Origin: Halomonas elongata
GTDB taxonomy: Bacteria > Pseudomonadota > Gammaproteobacteria > Pseudomonadales > Halomonadaceae
Length of the DNA stretch: 64,000 nucleotides
NCBI RefSeq assembly: GCF_029081005.1
Contig: NZ_JAJQTQ010000004.1
Location: 124,001 to 188,000 of the forward strand
Direction of reading: 5' to 3'
Positions within the stretch are counted from its first letter, which is position 1, and each line of letters starts with the position of its first letter. A program made the position numbers and the translations under genes. Positions 51,165 through 64,000 of the stretch are shown here, piece by piece. Below the pieces are notes generated by a model. It made no database searches. It was given only the letters and a program-made list of their open reading frames with translations, and was not told the origin of the DNA.

Positions 51165-52097
51165 GTGACGGCCCGGACCGCCCATCTGGGCATGCTGCTC
51201 TGGGCGGCATTGGTGGGCCTGTCGTTTCCTGCCGTGGGGCTGATGAACGAGTTGCCCCCGATGCTGCTCACCGCCCTGCGTTTCGCCATTGCCTGCCTGG
51301 GCCTTTGGCCGCTGGCACACCGAGCCGAGGGCTTTTCCCCGACGCGGCGGGCCTTGCCGGTATACGTCCTGATGGGCTTGTGCCTGGCGGGGTTCTTCGG
51401 CGCCATGTTCTGGGCGGCTCATCATGCGACGGCGCTTTCCATGGCGACGCTCCATGTCACCGTACCGCTGCTTGCCTATGGGCTGGGGCTAGGATTGCGC
51501 GTGGAGCGGCTGGCCTGGCGGCTGCCGGCGATTCTCGCGCTAGGGGCCGTCGGTGCCCTGGCACTGGTCTGGGCCGAGGCGCTGGTGCGGGGCGGCCAGA
51601 TGCGCTTCGGCGCGGGCGAGGCCGTGTTCTTCGCCGGTTGTCTCTGCTCGGCGCTCTATCCGGTGCTCTCCCGATGGGGGTTGAACGTGGGGCGGTTGCC
51701 GGCCTCGCCAGCGGTACGTACCTTCTGGAGCCTGGGTCTGGGCGGCGGTCTGGTCGGCGCCCTGGGCGTGCTGGTGGAACCGGTGTCGCGGTTTTCGGCG
51801 ATGGCCTGGTCCGATGCGTTGCTGCTCGTCTATCTGGGCGTGTTCTCCAGTGCCCTGACCTTCTGGTTGATGCAGCGTGCGACCCTGGTGCTGACGCCCG
51901 GCGCAATCACCGCTTACGGCTATCTGGTGCCGTTCGTCTCCATGCTCGTGCTCTTCCTGCGCGCACCGCAAAGCCTGGATTGGGTCTGGTTGCCCGGCAG
52001 TCTCATGGTGCTGATGGCCATCGCGTTGTTGTTGCGTCATGACACGGGGGGCGGCCAGCGGGGCACCTGTACGTCAGCGCGGACGGAGGCAGACTAG
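51165..52097 (+). CDS. EamA/DMT family transporter
   Basis: This 310-residue membrane protein has ten predicted helices in two EamA repeats (LLWAALVGLSFPAVGLMNELPPMLLTALRF and later VFFAGCLCSALYPVLSRWGL). The GTG start at 51165 lies three bases after the DUF2218 stop, so the two are likely co-transcribed. The substrate is unknown. If the unit is iron-regulated, siderophore or metabolite export is a possibility, but this is inference. Its 3' end overlaps the phytase-like gene by 24 bases. Confidence 0.87.
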   Translation: MTARTAHLGMLLWAALVGLSFPAVGLMNELPPMLLTALRFAIACLGLWPLAHRAEGFSPTRRALPVYVLMGLCLAGFFGAMFWAAHHATALSMATLHVTVPLLAYGLGLGLRVERLAWRLPAILALGAVGALALVWAEALVRGGQMRFGAGEAVFFAGCLCSALYPVLSRWGLNVGRLPASPAVRTFWSLGLGGGLVGALGVLVEPVSRFSAMAWSDALLLVYLGVFSSALTFWLMQRATLVLTPGAITAYGYLVPFVSMLVLFLRAPQSLDWVWLPGSLMVLMAIALLLRHDTGGGQRGTCTSARTEAD

Positions 52098-53069
52098 CAG
52101 GCTGCGTTGCAGCGGGCTGGCATTGTCATCGCTGAGCAGCAGCAGGCGACCGTCGTCGAGTCGGGTCAGGCCCTCCATGTTGTCCAGCCACCAGCCATCG
52201 CCGCTGGAGAAGCTGACCAGTGTCTCGACATCGAGTTCGGGTGGTTTGCCGAGCCGGATGCGGCGCAGGCTGATCACCAGCGGTGCCGGTGGCGCGAAGG
52301 CGCGCTCGAGGGCCAGCAGGTCGTCACCGTCGGTGGTGAACTCGGTCAGGGCGCTGCCTGTCGGGGCGGCCAGAGGGTAGCGCCACTCCTGGCCGTCGAG
52401 CGTGAAGAGACGCGTCTCCTTTGGGGCGAAGCCTCGAGGGGGCGATTCCAGGCCGAGAATGAGGCCGTGCTCGGGGTGCCGCGTCATGGCTTCCATGCCC
52501 TTGTTGGTCGACGCGTCTGTCGCTTGAGCGGGGCGAATGGGCGCCGCCAGGGGGCTGCCGTCGGGTCCGAAACGCTGCAGGCGATGGTCGCGCTCGAAGC
52601 TGACCCACAGCTCGGTATCGCCGAGCTTGCCATTGGTGTCGTGCCGCAGTGACAGGGACTCGGCATCGGCCGCCGAACCGTCGAGCGGGGCGCCATCGGT
52701 GTCGCGTAATCGATGGCTGTCGATGGGCGAGAGGCCGCTCAGGTGTCCTGCCTCGAAGCGCGGGCGAGCCCGGTGCAGCCAGCCCCGATCCGATACCATG
52801 TGCAATAGGCCGGCGTCGCGCTCCCAGGCCAGGTCGGAGAGCCCGTTGACCGGAGAGCCGTCCGGCCAGCGGCCGGGCAGGGAAAGCGTGCCGCAGCGTT
52901 CGACGCGTGCCGGTGGCGTGACATCGTCTCCGGCCAGGGGCACGACGCGGGCGCGCTCGGCGCAGCCCGGCAGGGGCGTGAGTATCGTCGTAAGCAGGAG
53001 GGCGATCGGCAGGGCGCCGACGCGCCGACACGGTCTCGGATTCCGGGGCATGGTCGACTCGGCCGTCAT
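52074..53069 (-). CDS. Phytase-like (esterase-like) lipoprotein
   Basis: This 331-residue protein has a lipoprotein signal (lipobox PLPGC, cysteine near residue 36). Then comes a beta-propeller of the esterase-like activity of phytase family: WPDGSPVNGLSDLAWERDAGLLHMVSDRGWLHRARPRF, AESLSL, WVSFERDHRLQRF, NKGMEAMTRH, and a C-terminal WWLDNMEGLTRLDDGRLLLLSDDN. It may act on phosphate or sugar phosphate compounds at the envelope; its real substrate is unknown. It is convergent with the EamA gene and divergent from dapB. Confidence 0.82.
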   Translation of the reverse strand: MTAESTMPRNPRPCRRVGALPIALLLTTILTPLPGCAERARVVPLAGDDVTPPARVERCGTLSLPGRWPDGSPVNGLSDLAWERDAGLLHMVSDRGWLHRARPRFEAGHLSGLSPIDSHRLRDTDGAPLDGSAADAESLSLRHDTNGKLGDTELWVSFERDHRLQRFGPDGSPLAAPIRPAQATDASTNKGMEAMTRHPEHGLILGLESPPRGFAPKETRLFTLDGQEWRYPLAAPTGSALTEFTTDGDDLLALERAFAPPAPLVISLRRIRLGKPPELDVETLVSFSSGDGWWLDNMEGLTRLDDGRLLLLSDDNASPLQRSLLVCLRPR

Positions 53070-53071
53070 GA

Positions 53072-54004
<933 letters not shown>

Positions 54005-54326
54005 AGGGTGGCCGAGCGGCCTCGGATGCTTTAAAATCCACCAAATTTTGGCCGGGCGCCGGCTCTCGCCGCGCAAACGCTTGTTGCGTCGGCCCAGCAT
54101 TCCGAGCGAATGACAACAAGCGGGATGAAACCGGTCTTCACTGTCGGGTTTCGTCCCGCTTTTTTGCGGGCCGATTGAAGGGACGGGGCCTTGAAAGGGC
54201 GCGGCCGGGCGAGAGCCTGTCTCGTGGATGGCTCCGGGGGGCGACCGGGCTGTCAGCGCCATGCGAGAAGTATTCCTTGACGAGCTGTCTCTTACGCCGT
54301 CTTTGACAATATGGGAGGACGTTGCA
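54005..54326. other. 322-base dapB-carA intergenic region
   Basis: This gap contains the strong terminator at 54118-54165 and a long GC-rich leader to carA. No gene is visible. A clear carA promoter could not be assigned; TTGACG at 54277-54282 is a possible -35. Confidence 0.6.
54118..54165 (+). terminator. Intrinsic terminator between dapB and carA
   Basis: AAGCGGGATGAAACC pairs with GGTTTCGTCCCGCTT (15 bp, one T-G pair), with a 14-base loop, and the last pairs run into six T residues. It ends dapB transcription or attenuates carAB. Confidence 0.85.
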
Positions 54327-55472
54327 TTGAACAAACCCGCGATACTGGCCCTGGAAGACGGCAGTGTGTTTCATGGCACCGCCATCGGTGCCGATGGGCA
54401 AACCAGCGGTGAGGTGGTGTTCAATACGGCCATGACGGGCTACCAGGAAATCCTCACCGACCCCTCCTATACCCGTCAGATCGTCACCCTGACCTATCCG
54501 CACATCGGCAATACCGGCATCAATGCCGAGGATGTCGAATCCGGCGCCATCGCCGCCGCCGGGTTGGTGATTCGCGACCTGCCGCTGCTGGCCAGCAGTT
54601 TCCGCTCCGAGCAGACCCTCTCCGACTACCTGGCGAGCCAGAACGTGCTGGGCATCGCCGATATCGATACTCGTCGGCTGACGCGTATCCTGCGCGACAA
54701 GGGTTCCCAGAATGGCGCGATCCTGGCTGGCTCGGACGCCGAGGGAGAGGGTGCCGAAGCGCGGGCCCTGGAAGCGGCCAGGGCCTTTCCCGGGATCAAG
54801 GACATGGACCTGGCCAAGGTCGTGTCCTGTGCCGAACCCTATGAGTGGCACGAGGGAGAATGGGCACTGGGCAAGGGGTACGCTGACGTCACCCAGGAGG
54901 AGCGCCCCTATCACGTCGTTGCCTACGATTATGGGGCGAAGCGCAATATCCTGCGCATGCTGGCGTCCCGGGGCTGCCGGCTTAGCGTGGTACCGGCCGA
55001 GACCTCGGCCGAGGACGTGCTGGCCATGAACCCGGATGGCATCTTCCTTTCCAATGGTCCGGGCGACCCCGAGCCCTGCGATTATGCCATCAGCGCCATC
55101 CAGGCGTTCCTGGAGACCGATATCCCGATCTTCGGCATCTGCCTTGGCCATCAGCTGCTGGCGCTGGCCAGCGGTGCGCGGACGGTGAAGATGGGCCATG
55201 GTCACCATGGCGCCAACCACCCGGTGCAGGACCTCGATACCGGTCACGTGATGATCACTAGCCAGAACCACGGCTTCGCCGCGGATGAGGCGACCCTGCC
55301 CGAGACCCTGCGCGCGACCCATCGTTCGCTGTTCGACGGCACCCTGCAGGGCATCGAGCGCACCGACTGTCCGGCCTTCAGCTTCCAGGGCCACCCGGAG
55401 GCGAGCCCGGGGCCGCGCGACGTCGCGCCGCTGTTCGACCGCTTTATCTCCATGATGAAGGCCAAGCGCTAA
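54327..55472 (+). CDS. carA: Carbamoyl-phosphate synthase small subunit
   Basis: This 381-residue glutaminase subunit has the N-terminal CarA domain ([43 protein letters not shown]) and a class I amidotransferase domain with the catalytic cysteine in [10 protein letters not shown] and the [11 protein letters not shown] histidine-glutamate pair. It supplies ammonia from glutamine to CarB. The start is a TTG at 54327, with GGGAGG eight bases upstream. No ATG in frame fits as well. Confidence 0.95.
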   Translation: MNKPAILALEDGSVFHGTAIGADGQTSGEVVFNTAMTGYQEILTDPSYTRQIVTLTYPHIGNTGINAEDVESGAIAAAGLVIRDLPLLASSFRSEQTLSDYLASQNVLGIADIDTRRLTRILRDKGSQNGAILAGSDAEGEGAEARALEAARAFPGIKDMDLAKVVSCAEPYEWHEGEWALGKGYADVTQEERPYHVVAYDYGAKRNILRMLASRGCRLSVVPAETSAEDVLAMNPDGIFLSNGPGDPEPCDYAISAIQAFLETDIPIFGICLGHQLLALASGARTVKMGHGHHGANHPVQDLDTGHVMITSQNHGFAADEATLPETLRATHRSLFDGTLQGIERTDCPAFSFQGHPEASPGPRDVAPLFDRFISMMKAKR

Positions 55473-55520
55473 CCGTCCGATCGTTGCCCCTCGTCCGTCA
55501 CCTTTTTTGCGGGAAGCACC

Positions 55521-58747
<3,227 letters not shown>

Positions 58748-58751
<4 letters not shown>

Positions 58752-59224
58752 ACAAGGTCCCGATGACCGTCGTCGGTGAGCAGCGTCTTCGCGATGAGCT
58801 CGAACACCTCAAGAGCGAGGCGCGGCCCAATGTCATCGCCGCCATCGCCGAGGCGCGCGAGCACGGCGACCTCAAGGAGAACGCCGAGTACCATGCCGCT
58901 CGCGAGCAGCAAGGCTTCATCGAAGGTCGGATTCAGGAGATCGAAGGCAAGCTCTCCAACGCACAGGTCATCGATGTCACCAAGCTTCCCAAGACCGGCA
59001 AGGTGATCTTCGGGGTGACGGTGGAGCTGATCAATCTGGATAACGACGAGGAAGTGACCTATCGCATCGTCGGCGAGGACGAGGCCGACATCAAGTCGGG
59101 CCGGATCTCCGTCACCTCGCCCATCGCCCGCGCCCTGATCGGCAAGGAAGAAGGCGAGGTGGTGCTGGTGCGTACCCCGGGCGGCGATGTCGAGTACGAG
59201 ATCGGCGGCGTGGAGCACCTCTGA
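58748..59224 (+). CDS. greA: Transcription elongation factor GreA
   Basis: This 158-residue protein has an N-terminal coiled coil ([58 protein letters not shown], with the DLKENAEY tip) and a C-terminal FKBP-like domain. It rescues backtracked RNA polymerase. The start overlaps the carB stop by four bases, so it is coupled to carAB. Confidence 0.97.
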
Positions 59225-59228
59225 CCCC

Positions 59229-59340
59229 AGCTCGAAGCCTTAAGCTGGAAGAAAAACACCCCCGCAGCGCCGCTGCGGGGGTGTTTCGATTTCTGAAGCT
59301 GTTGATCCTGCTGGGCTTCCAGCTTCCAGCTCGCGCGAAG
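59229..59340. repeat. Inverted AAGCTGGAAG motifs flanking a terminator
   Basis: AAGCTGGAAG (59242-59251) before the hairpin and CTTCCAGCTTCCAGCT after it (about 59318-59333) form a larger inverted arrangement around the greA/yhbY terminator. It resembles a REP-like element. More copies elsewhere in the genome would be needed to confirm a family. Confidence 0.45.
59255..59285. terminator. Bidirectional terminator between greA and yhbY
   Basis: AACACCCCCGCAGC and GCTGCGGGGGTGTT form a 14-bp stem with a 3-base loop. TTTCG follows on the plus strand and TTTTTCTTCC on the minus strand, so it serves both convergent genes. Confidence 0.85.
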
Positions 59341-59341
59341 C

Positions 59342-59668
59342 TCAGCGCCGGCCGTGGTGGTTCTCGAAGCGTTTGATGTTGGAGAGCTTCGGGTTGACCC
59401 TGGGGTTGTGGCGATAGAGCAGGGCGACCTTGCCGATCTTCTGGATCAGTTCGGCGCCGCTGGCGTCGAGCAGTTCATCGATCATGGCGGTGCGGTCGTC
59501 GCGCTCGGGCAGGGCCAGTTTGACCTTGATCAGCTCATGGTCGCTGAGGGCACGGTCCAGTTCGGCGACCACGCCTTCGGATATCCCGTTTTCCGACACC
59601 GTGACCACGGGGTCGAGGTGATGGCCGATGCTGCGAAATGCTTTCTTTTGTGCCTGTGACAAGCTCAT
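59342..59668 (-). CDS. yhbY: CRM-domain ribosome assembly protein YhbY
   Basis: This 108-residue CRM-domain RNA-binding protein has [43 protein letters not shown] and the [11 protein letters not shown] region. It binds 50S ribosome precursors. It diverges from rlmE, which also acts on 23S rRNA. The gene has normal length, with a short extended tail. Confidence 0.93.
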   Translation of the reverse strand: MSLSQAQKKAFRSIGHHLDPVVTVSENGISEGVVAELDRALSDHELIKVKLALPERDDRTAMIDELLDASGAELIQKIGKVALLYRHNPRVNPKLSNIKRFENHHGRR

Positions 59669-59848
59669 GGTATCTTGATTCTTCCCGGTTGGCGCGCTGC
59701 GCGTATGGTACGGCGTATCGCGTCGCGGCGAAACCGCCGCGCCTCGTTATTCTCCCGAGTCGCCGGGCCCGCAGGTCAGCACCTCGTCCCAGGTCATTCC
59801 GGAATTCGCTCGACCGCCCGACATCCAGTTCATTCTACAGGTGATGCC

Positions 59849-60511
59849 GTGGCATCTTCCCATGATTCCCGCGCCAAGGGCGCCGGTCGAAACGGCTCCC
59901 GAAAGCGCCGTGCCGGTTGGCTCAAGGAGCACTTCGATGATCGTTATGTCCAGCAGAGCTGGCAGGACGGTTATCGCAGCCGGGCCAGCTATAAACTGCT
60001 GGCCCTCGATGAGAAGGACAAGCTGCTGCGCGCCGGCATGACGGTGATCGACCTCGGGGCGGCGCCCGGCGGGTGGAGCCAGGTCGCCGCGGAGAAGGTC
60101 GGCGACGAGGGCCTGGTGATCGCTTCCGATATTCTCGAAATGGACGCCCTGGCCGGGGTCGATTTCGTGCAAGGGGATTTTACCGAGGAAAGCGTGCTCG
60201 AGGAGATCCTGGGGCGGCTCGAAAATCGCCCGGTGGACCTTGTGATGTCGGACATGGCCCCCAATATGAGTGGTATGGCGGCCATCGACCAGCCACAGGC
60301 CATGTACCTGGTGGAGCTGGCCCTGGATCTGGCGCGCCAGACCCTGTCGCCCGGTGGTGTGTTCCTGGCCAAGGTGTTTCAGGGCGAAGGGTTCGATGCT
60401 TACCTGAAGGAGCTGCGCGGCAGCTTCAAGCGGGTAGTGACACGCAAGCCGGAGGCCTCGCGGGCGCGTTCCCGTGAGGTGTATCTGCTGGCAGAAGGTT
60501 TTCGCGGCTGA
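59849..60511 (+). CDS. rlmE: 23S rRNA 2'-O-uridine methyltransferase RlmE (FtsJ)
   Basis: This 220-residue methyltransferase has the AdoMet motif [15 protein letters not shown] and a basic N-terminal tail. The K-D-K-E catalytic set is visible in [32 protein letters not shown] and SREVYLL. It methylates U2552 of 23S rRNA (E. coli numbering). I use the GTG at 59849, with AGGTGA upstream. It precedes ftsH, the usual pairing. Confidence 0.95.
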   Translation: MASSHDSRAKGAGRNGSRKRRAGWLKEHFDDRYVQQSWQDGYRSRASYKLLALDEKDKLLRAGMTVIDLGAAPGGWSQVAAEKVGDEGLVIASDILEMDALAGVDFVQGDFTEESVLEEILGRLENRPVDLVMSDMAPNMSGMAAIDQPQAMYLVELALDLARQTLSPGGVFLAKVFQGEGFDAYLKELRGSFKRVVTRKPEASRARSREVYLLAEGFRG

Positions 60512-60729
60512 GCCGGCCTGCAAGGCGCGGCTGGGCTGCGGGGTGTGACGATCTGTTCCATAGACTGGGGCTAACGGTGCGATGGCCGGACACGGCGGCG
60601 CAAGTATGCCACAGTGGGCAGTAACGGAGTGGACCGAGGTCCGCGTCCTGGCTGAACATGTGCTCCTGATGTAGTGTCGAAGCACCAGGCGCATTCGGCC
60701 GACGGATTCTTGCAATTGAGGGTAGTCCC

Positions 60730-62706
60730 TTGAACGATATGGCGAAGAACCTGATTCTGTGGTTGGTCATCGCGGCGGTGTTGCTGACGGTGTTCAACAA
60801 TTTCAGTGTCGATAACGCACCGCAGACGATGAACTATTCACAGTTCGTCGAGCAGGTGCAGAACGAGCGCGTCGATAGCGTGACCATCGATGGTTATACG
60901 ATCACCGGTCAGCGCACCGATGGCTCCCAGTTCCAGACCATTCGGCCGGCGGCGGAAGATCCCAAGCTGATGGATGATCTGCTGGCCCATGACGTGACCG
61001 TGGTCGGCAAGGAGCCGGAGCAGCAGAGCCTGTGGACGCGGTTGCTGATCGCCAGCTTCCCGATTCTGTTGATTCTGGGCATCTTCATCTTCTTCATGCG
61101 CCAGATGCAGGGCGGTGGAAGTGGCAAGGGCGGGCCGATGAGTTTCGGCAAGTCCAAGGCCAAGCTGCTTTCCCAGGATCAGATCAAGACCACCTTCGCC
61201 GATGTCGCCGGGTGCGACGAGGCCAAGGAAGAGGTCGAGGAGCTTGTCGACTTCCTGCGTGACCCGACCAAGTTCCAGCGCCTGGGGGGTACCATTCCCC
61301 GGGGCGTGCTGATGGTCGGCCCCCCCGGGACCGGCAAGACGCTGCTCGCCAAGTCGATCGCCGGCGAGGCCAGTGTGCCCTTCTTCTCGATTTCAGGTTC
61401 CGACTTCGTGGAGATGTTCGTCGGTGTCGGCGCATCTCGTGTGCGCGACATGTTCGAGCAGGCCAAGAAGCAGGCACCGTGCATTATCTTCATCGACGAG
61501 ATCGACGCCGTGGGCCGCTCCCGCGGTGCCGGCATGGGGGGTGGCAACGACGAGCGCGAGCAGACCCTGAACCAGCTGCTGGTGGAGATGGATGGCTTCG
61601 AGCCCAATGAAGGCATCATCGTCATCGCCGCGACCAACCGTCCGGACGTGCTGGACCCGGCGCTGCTGCGTCCGGGACGTTTCGACCGTCAGGTCACCGT
61701 GCCGTTGCCCGATATCCGCGGGCGCGAGCATATCCTCAACGTGCACCTGCGCAAGGTGCCGCTGGCCGACGACGTCAAGCCGACCTACATCGCGCGTGGT
61801 ACCCCCGGCTTCTCCGGTGCCGATCTGGCCAACTTGGTCAACGAGGCGGCGCTGTTCGCGGCGCGCGGCAACAAGCGCCTGGTGAGCATGGACGAGCTGG
61901 AAATGGCCAAGGACAAGATCATGATGGGCTCCGAGCGGCGCTCCATGGTCATGACCGAGAAGGACAAGCTCAACACCGCCTATCACGAGTCGGGACACGC
62001 CATCATCGGTCTGGTGATGCCGGAGCATGACCCGGTCTACAAGGTCACCATCATTCCTCGTGGCCGAGCGCTGGGCGTGACCATGTTCCTGCCCGAGGAA
62101 GATCGCTACAGCCTGTCGCGTCAGCAGATCATCAGCCAGATCTGCTCGCTGTTCGGCGGCCGTATCGCCGAGGAGATGACGCTCGGGCCGAACGGTGTGA
62201 CGACCGGTGCCTCCAATGACATCAAGCGTGCCACGGAGCTGGCGCACAACATGGTGGCCAAGTGGGGCCTGTCCGAGGAGATGGGGCCGATCATGTACGA
62301 CGAGGACGAGTCGCACCAGTTCCTCGGCGGCGGTAGCCAGGGCGGCATGCTGAAGTCCGGCGAGACCACGACTCGGCTCGACAAGGAAGTGCGTCGGATC
62401 ATCGACGATTGCTATAACCAGGCGAAGCAGATTCTCGAGGATAACCGTGACAAGCTGGACGCCATGGCCGAGGCACTGGTCAAGTTCGAGACCATTGACG
62501 CCAATCAGCTCCGGGACATCATGGAAGGGCGCGACCCACGGCCTCCGGAAGATTGGGAGGATGACGGTTCCGGCGGCGGTTCGCCGGTGACCGGCTCCGG
62601 CGATGAGTCCAAGTCTTCCGAAGCCTCCGATGATGGCGATGGGGGGGATGAGGAAACGCCAAGGCGTCGCCCCTCCGACCCCCTGGGCGGCCCCGCCGGG
62701 ACCTGA
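60730..62706 (+). CDS. ftsH: ATP-dependent zinc metalloprotease FtsH
   Basis: This 658-residue membrane protease has a first helix at residues 6-24, a periplasmic domain, and a second helix (about 100-120). The AAA domain follows, with [19 protein letters not shown] and the arginine-finger [20 protein letters not shown], then the zinc motif HESGH near residue 418. The tail is acidic. It degrades unassembled membrane proteins and sigma-32. I start at TTG 60730 (GAGGG eight bases upstream), which gives the MNDMAKNLI start like E. coli FtsH; ATG 60739 is the alternative. Confidence 0.96.
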   Translation: MNDMAKNLILWLVIAAVLLTVFNNFSVDNAPQTMNYSQFVEQVQNERVDSVTIDGYTITGQRTDGSQFQTIRPAAEDPKLMDDLLAHDVTVVGKEPEQQSLWTRLLIASFPILLILGIFIFFMRQMQGGGSGKGGPMSFGKSKAKLLSQDQIKTTFADVAGCDEAKEEVEELVDFLRDPTKFQRLGGTIPRGVLMVGPPGTGKTLLAKSIAGEASVPFFSISGSDFVEMFVGVGASRVRDMFEQAKKQAPCIIFIDEIDAVGRSRGAGMGGGNDEREQTLNQLLVEMDGFEPNEGIIVIAATNRPDVLDPALLRPGRFDRQVTVPLPDIRGREHILNVHLRKVPLADDVKPTYIARGTPGFSGADLANLVNEAALFAARGNKRLVSMDELEMAKDKIMMGSERRSMVMTEKDKLNTAYHESGHAIIGLVMPEHDPVYKVTIIPRGRALGVTMFLPEEDRYSLSRQQIISQICSLFGGRIAEEMTLGPNGVTTGASNDIKRATELAHNMVAKWGLSEEMGPIMYDEDESHQFLGGGSQGGMLKSGETTTRLDKEVRRIIDDCYNQAKQILEDNRDKLDAMAEALVKFETIDANQLRDIMEGRDPRPPEDWEDDGSGGGSPVTGSGDESKSSEASDDGDGGDEETPRRRPSDPLGGPAGT

Positions 62707-62800
62707 TCCCCGTGGCGCCCGCCCCCGTTGAGTTCCAGGCGCCCCACGGGGCGCCTTCGTCGTAGAGGGCTCTGGCCCGGTACCCGATGTTCCCAGGACG

Positions 62801-63667
62801 ATGATGCAGACCACAGCCTCGAAACCCCTGCAGTGCGGCCGCCACCGGCTCGATCTTTCCTTCCCCCATGTGATGGGGATTCTCAACGTCACGCCCGATT
62901 CCTTCTCTGATGGTGGGCGCCATGTCGCCCTGGACGATGCCCTGGCCCGCGCCGAGCGGATGATCGCCGAAGGTGCCGCGATCATCGATGTGGGCGGGGA
63001 GTCGACCCGCCCCGGTGCGGCCGAGGTCTCGACCCAGCAGGAGCTGGACCGGGTGATCCCGGTAGTGGAAGCCCTGGTCCGCGAGCTCGATGCACTGGTG
63101 TCGGTGGATACCAGCACGCCGGAGGTGATGCACGAAGCCGCCGCTGCGGGGGCCGGTATGCTCAATGATGTGCGCAACTTGCGTCGCGATGGTGCGATGC
63201 GGGCCGCTGCCACCTCGGGGTTGCCGGTGTGTCTGATGCATATGCTCGGCGAGCCCGGCGACATGCAGGATTCGCCACACTATGATCGACCCGTGGAGGA
63301 AGCCGTGGCCGAGTTTCTCGAGTCGCGGGTGGCGGCCTGCGAAGCGGCAGGGTTGCGTCGCGAGCGTCTGTTGATCGATCCCGGATTTGGCTTTGCCAAG
63401 ACCGTCGAGCACAATCTACGGCTACTCAAGAACATGGAACGCCTGACCTCGCTGGCGTTGCCCATTCTGGTAGGCATGTCACGCAAGAGCATGATCGGCA
63501 AGGTGCTCGAGCGGCCGGTGGAAGAGCGCCTCTCCGGTGGGTTGGCGCTGTCCGCGCTGGCCGTGGAGCGAGGCGCGCGCATCCTTCGCGTGCATGATGT
63601 GGGGCCCCACGTGGACGCGGTGAACATGGCCTGGGCCGTACTCAAGGAAGGTTGTGACAATGACTAG
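62801..63667 (+). CDS. folP: Dihydropteroate synthase
   Basis: This 288-residue TIM-barrel enzyme has the two DHPS signatures [17 protein letters not shown] and [38 protein letters not shown] and [10 protein letters not shown]. It joins pterin diphosphate with p-aminobenzoate in folate synthesis. It overlaps the glmM start by eight bases and follows ftsH, the conserved order. Confidence 0.96.
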   Translation: MMQTTASKPLQCGRHRLDLSFPHVMGILNVTPDSFSDGGRHVALDDALARAERMIAEGAAIIDVGGESTRPGAAEVSTQQELDRVIPVVEALVRELDALVSVDTSTPEVMHEAAAAGAGMLNDVRNLRRDGAMRAAATSGLPVCLMHMLGEPGDMQDSPHYDRPVEEAVAEFLESRVAACEAAGLRRERLLIDPGFGFAKTVEHNLRLLKNMERLTSLALPILVGMSRKSMIGKVLERPVEERLSGGLALSALAVERGARILRVHDVGPHVDAVNMAWAVLKEGCDND

Positions 63668-64000
63668 ACGTTATTTCGGTACCGATGGCATTCGCGGCAC
63701 CGTCGGAGAGGCGCCCATCACCGCCGACTTCATGCTGAAGCTGGGTTGGGCCACCGGTCGGGTGTTGACGCGCGAATCCGGGCAGGCGCGGGTGCTGATC
63801 GGCAAGGACACGCGGATTTCCGGGTACATGTTCGAGTCGGCGCTGGAGGCCGGGCTGTCCGCCGCCGGCGTCGATGTCATCCTGCTCGGCCCGATGCCGA
63901 CGCCGGGCATCGCCTATTTGACGCGGACGTTCCGGGCCGATGCCGGCATCGTCATTTCGGCGTCCCATAATGCCTTCGCCGACAATGGCATCAAGTTCTT
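63660..64000 (+). CDS. glmM: Phosphoglucosamine mutase (N-terminal part)
   Basis: These are the first 113 codons of GlmM, cut by the window edge. The [27 protein letters not shown] opening, [20 protein letters not shown] and the active-site serine loop [19 protein letters not shown] are clear. It converts glucosamine-6-phosphate to glucosamine-1-phosphate for cell-wall synthesis. Confidence 0.95.
   Translation, partial: MTRRYFGTDGIRGTVGEAPITADFMLKLGWATGRVLTRESGQARVLIGKDTRISGYMFESALEAGLSAAGVDVILLGPMPTPGIAYLTRTFRADAGIVISASHNAFADNGIKF

Overview
The window looks like a chromosome segment of a GC-rich gammaproteobacterium, most likely a halophile of the Halomonadaceae. This is inferred from the gene order ssrA-smpB-ratA-rnfH-bamE-fur-recN-grpE-dnaK-dnaJ and dapB-carA-carB-greA-yhbY-rlmE-ftsH-folP-glmM, from acid-rich proteins, from a Pseudomonas-type Fur with a single cysteine in its metal-site motif, and from TRAP transport genes. 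No 16S gene is present to confirm it.

Region 1 (1-21.3 kb) is devoted to catabolism of 6-deoxy-sugars. A TRAP transporter (dctPQM) with a LysR gene, a GntP-type permease, and an NCS1-type permease with a tiny coupled membrane protein lie beside a non-phosphorylating L-rhamnose pathway: mutarotase, dehydrogenase, lactonase, rhamnonate dehydratase, aldolase and lactaldehyde dehydrogenase. A divergent LysR gene flanks the rhamnose genes. Next to it is an L-fucose regulon: fucP permease, a GntR repressor, fuconate dehydratase, mutarotase, lactonase, aldo/keto dehydrogenase, diketo-acid hydrolase and 2-keto-3-deoxyfuconate dehydrogenase. The two pathways start in parallel but end differently. Rhamnose is split by an aldolase and fucose by a hydrolase after a second oxidation. 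An identical 17-bp palindrome in front of fucP and in front of the fuconate dehydratase/gntR pair is the likely GntR operator.

Region 2 (21.57-37.43 kb) is an integrated mobile island in the 3' end of the tmRNA gene ssrA. A 14-bp copy of the ssrA terminus flanks it. The integrase lies next to ssrA, and repeated TGCCCCC motifs at both ends resemble integrase arm sites. Its order (int, hypothetical, alpA, Ash/Icd-like, small ORF, Toprim/helicase) resembles a P4-type satellite. The cargo is a three-gene type I restriction-modification system and a DUF3800 protein preceded by a possible structured RNA ending in a strong terminator. Insertion has moved the native ssrA terminator 15.8 kb away.

Region 3 (37.4-46.1 kb) is core: ssrA, smpB, ratA, rnfH, bamE, fur, recN, and grpE-dnaK-dnaJ with two clear sigma-32 promoters.

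Region 4 (46.1-53.1 kb) is an accessory block: a LysE exporter, two EamA exporters, a Fur-boxed iron-siderophore ABC transporter, a DUF2218 protein and a phytase-like lipoprotein. Region 5 (53.2-64 kb) is core again, from dapB to a truncated glmM.
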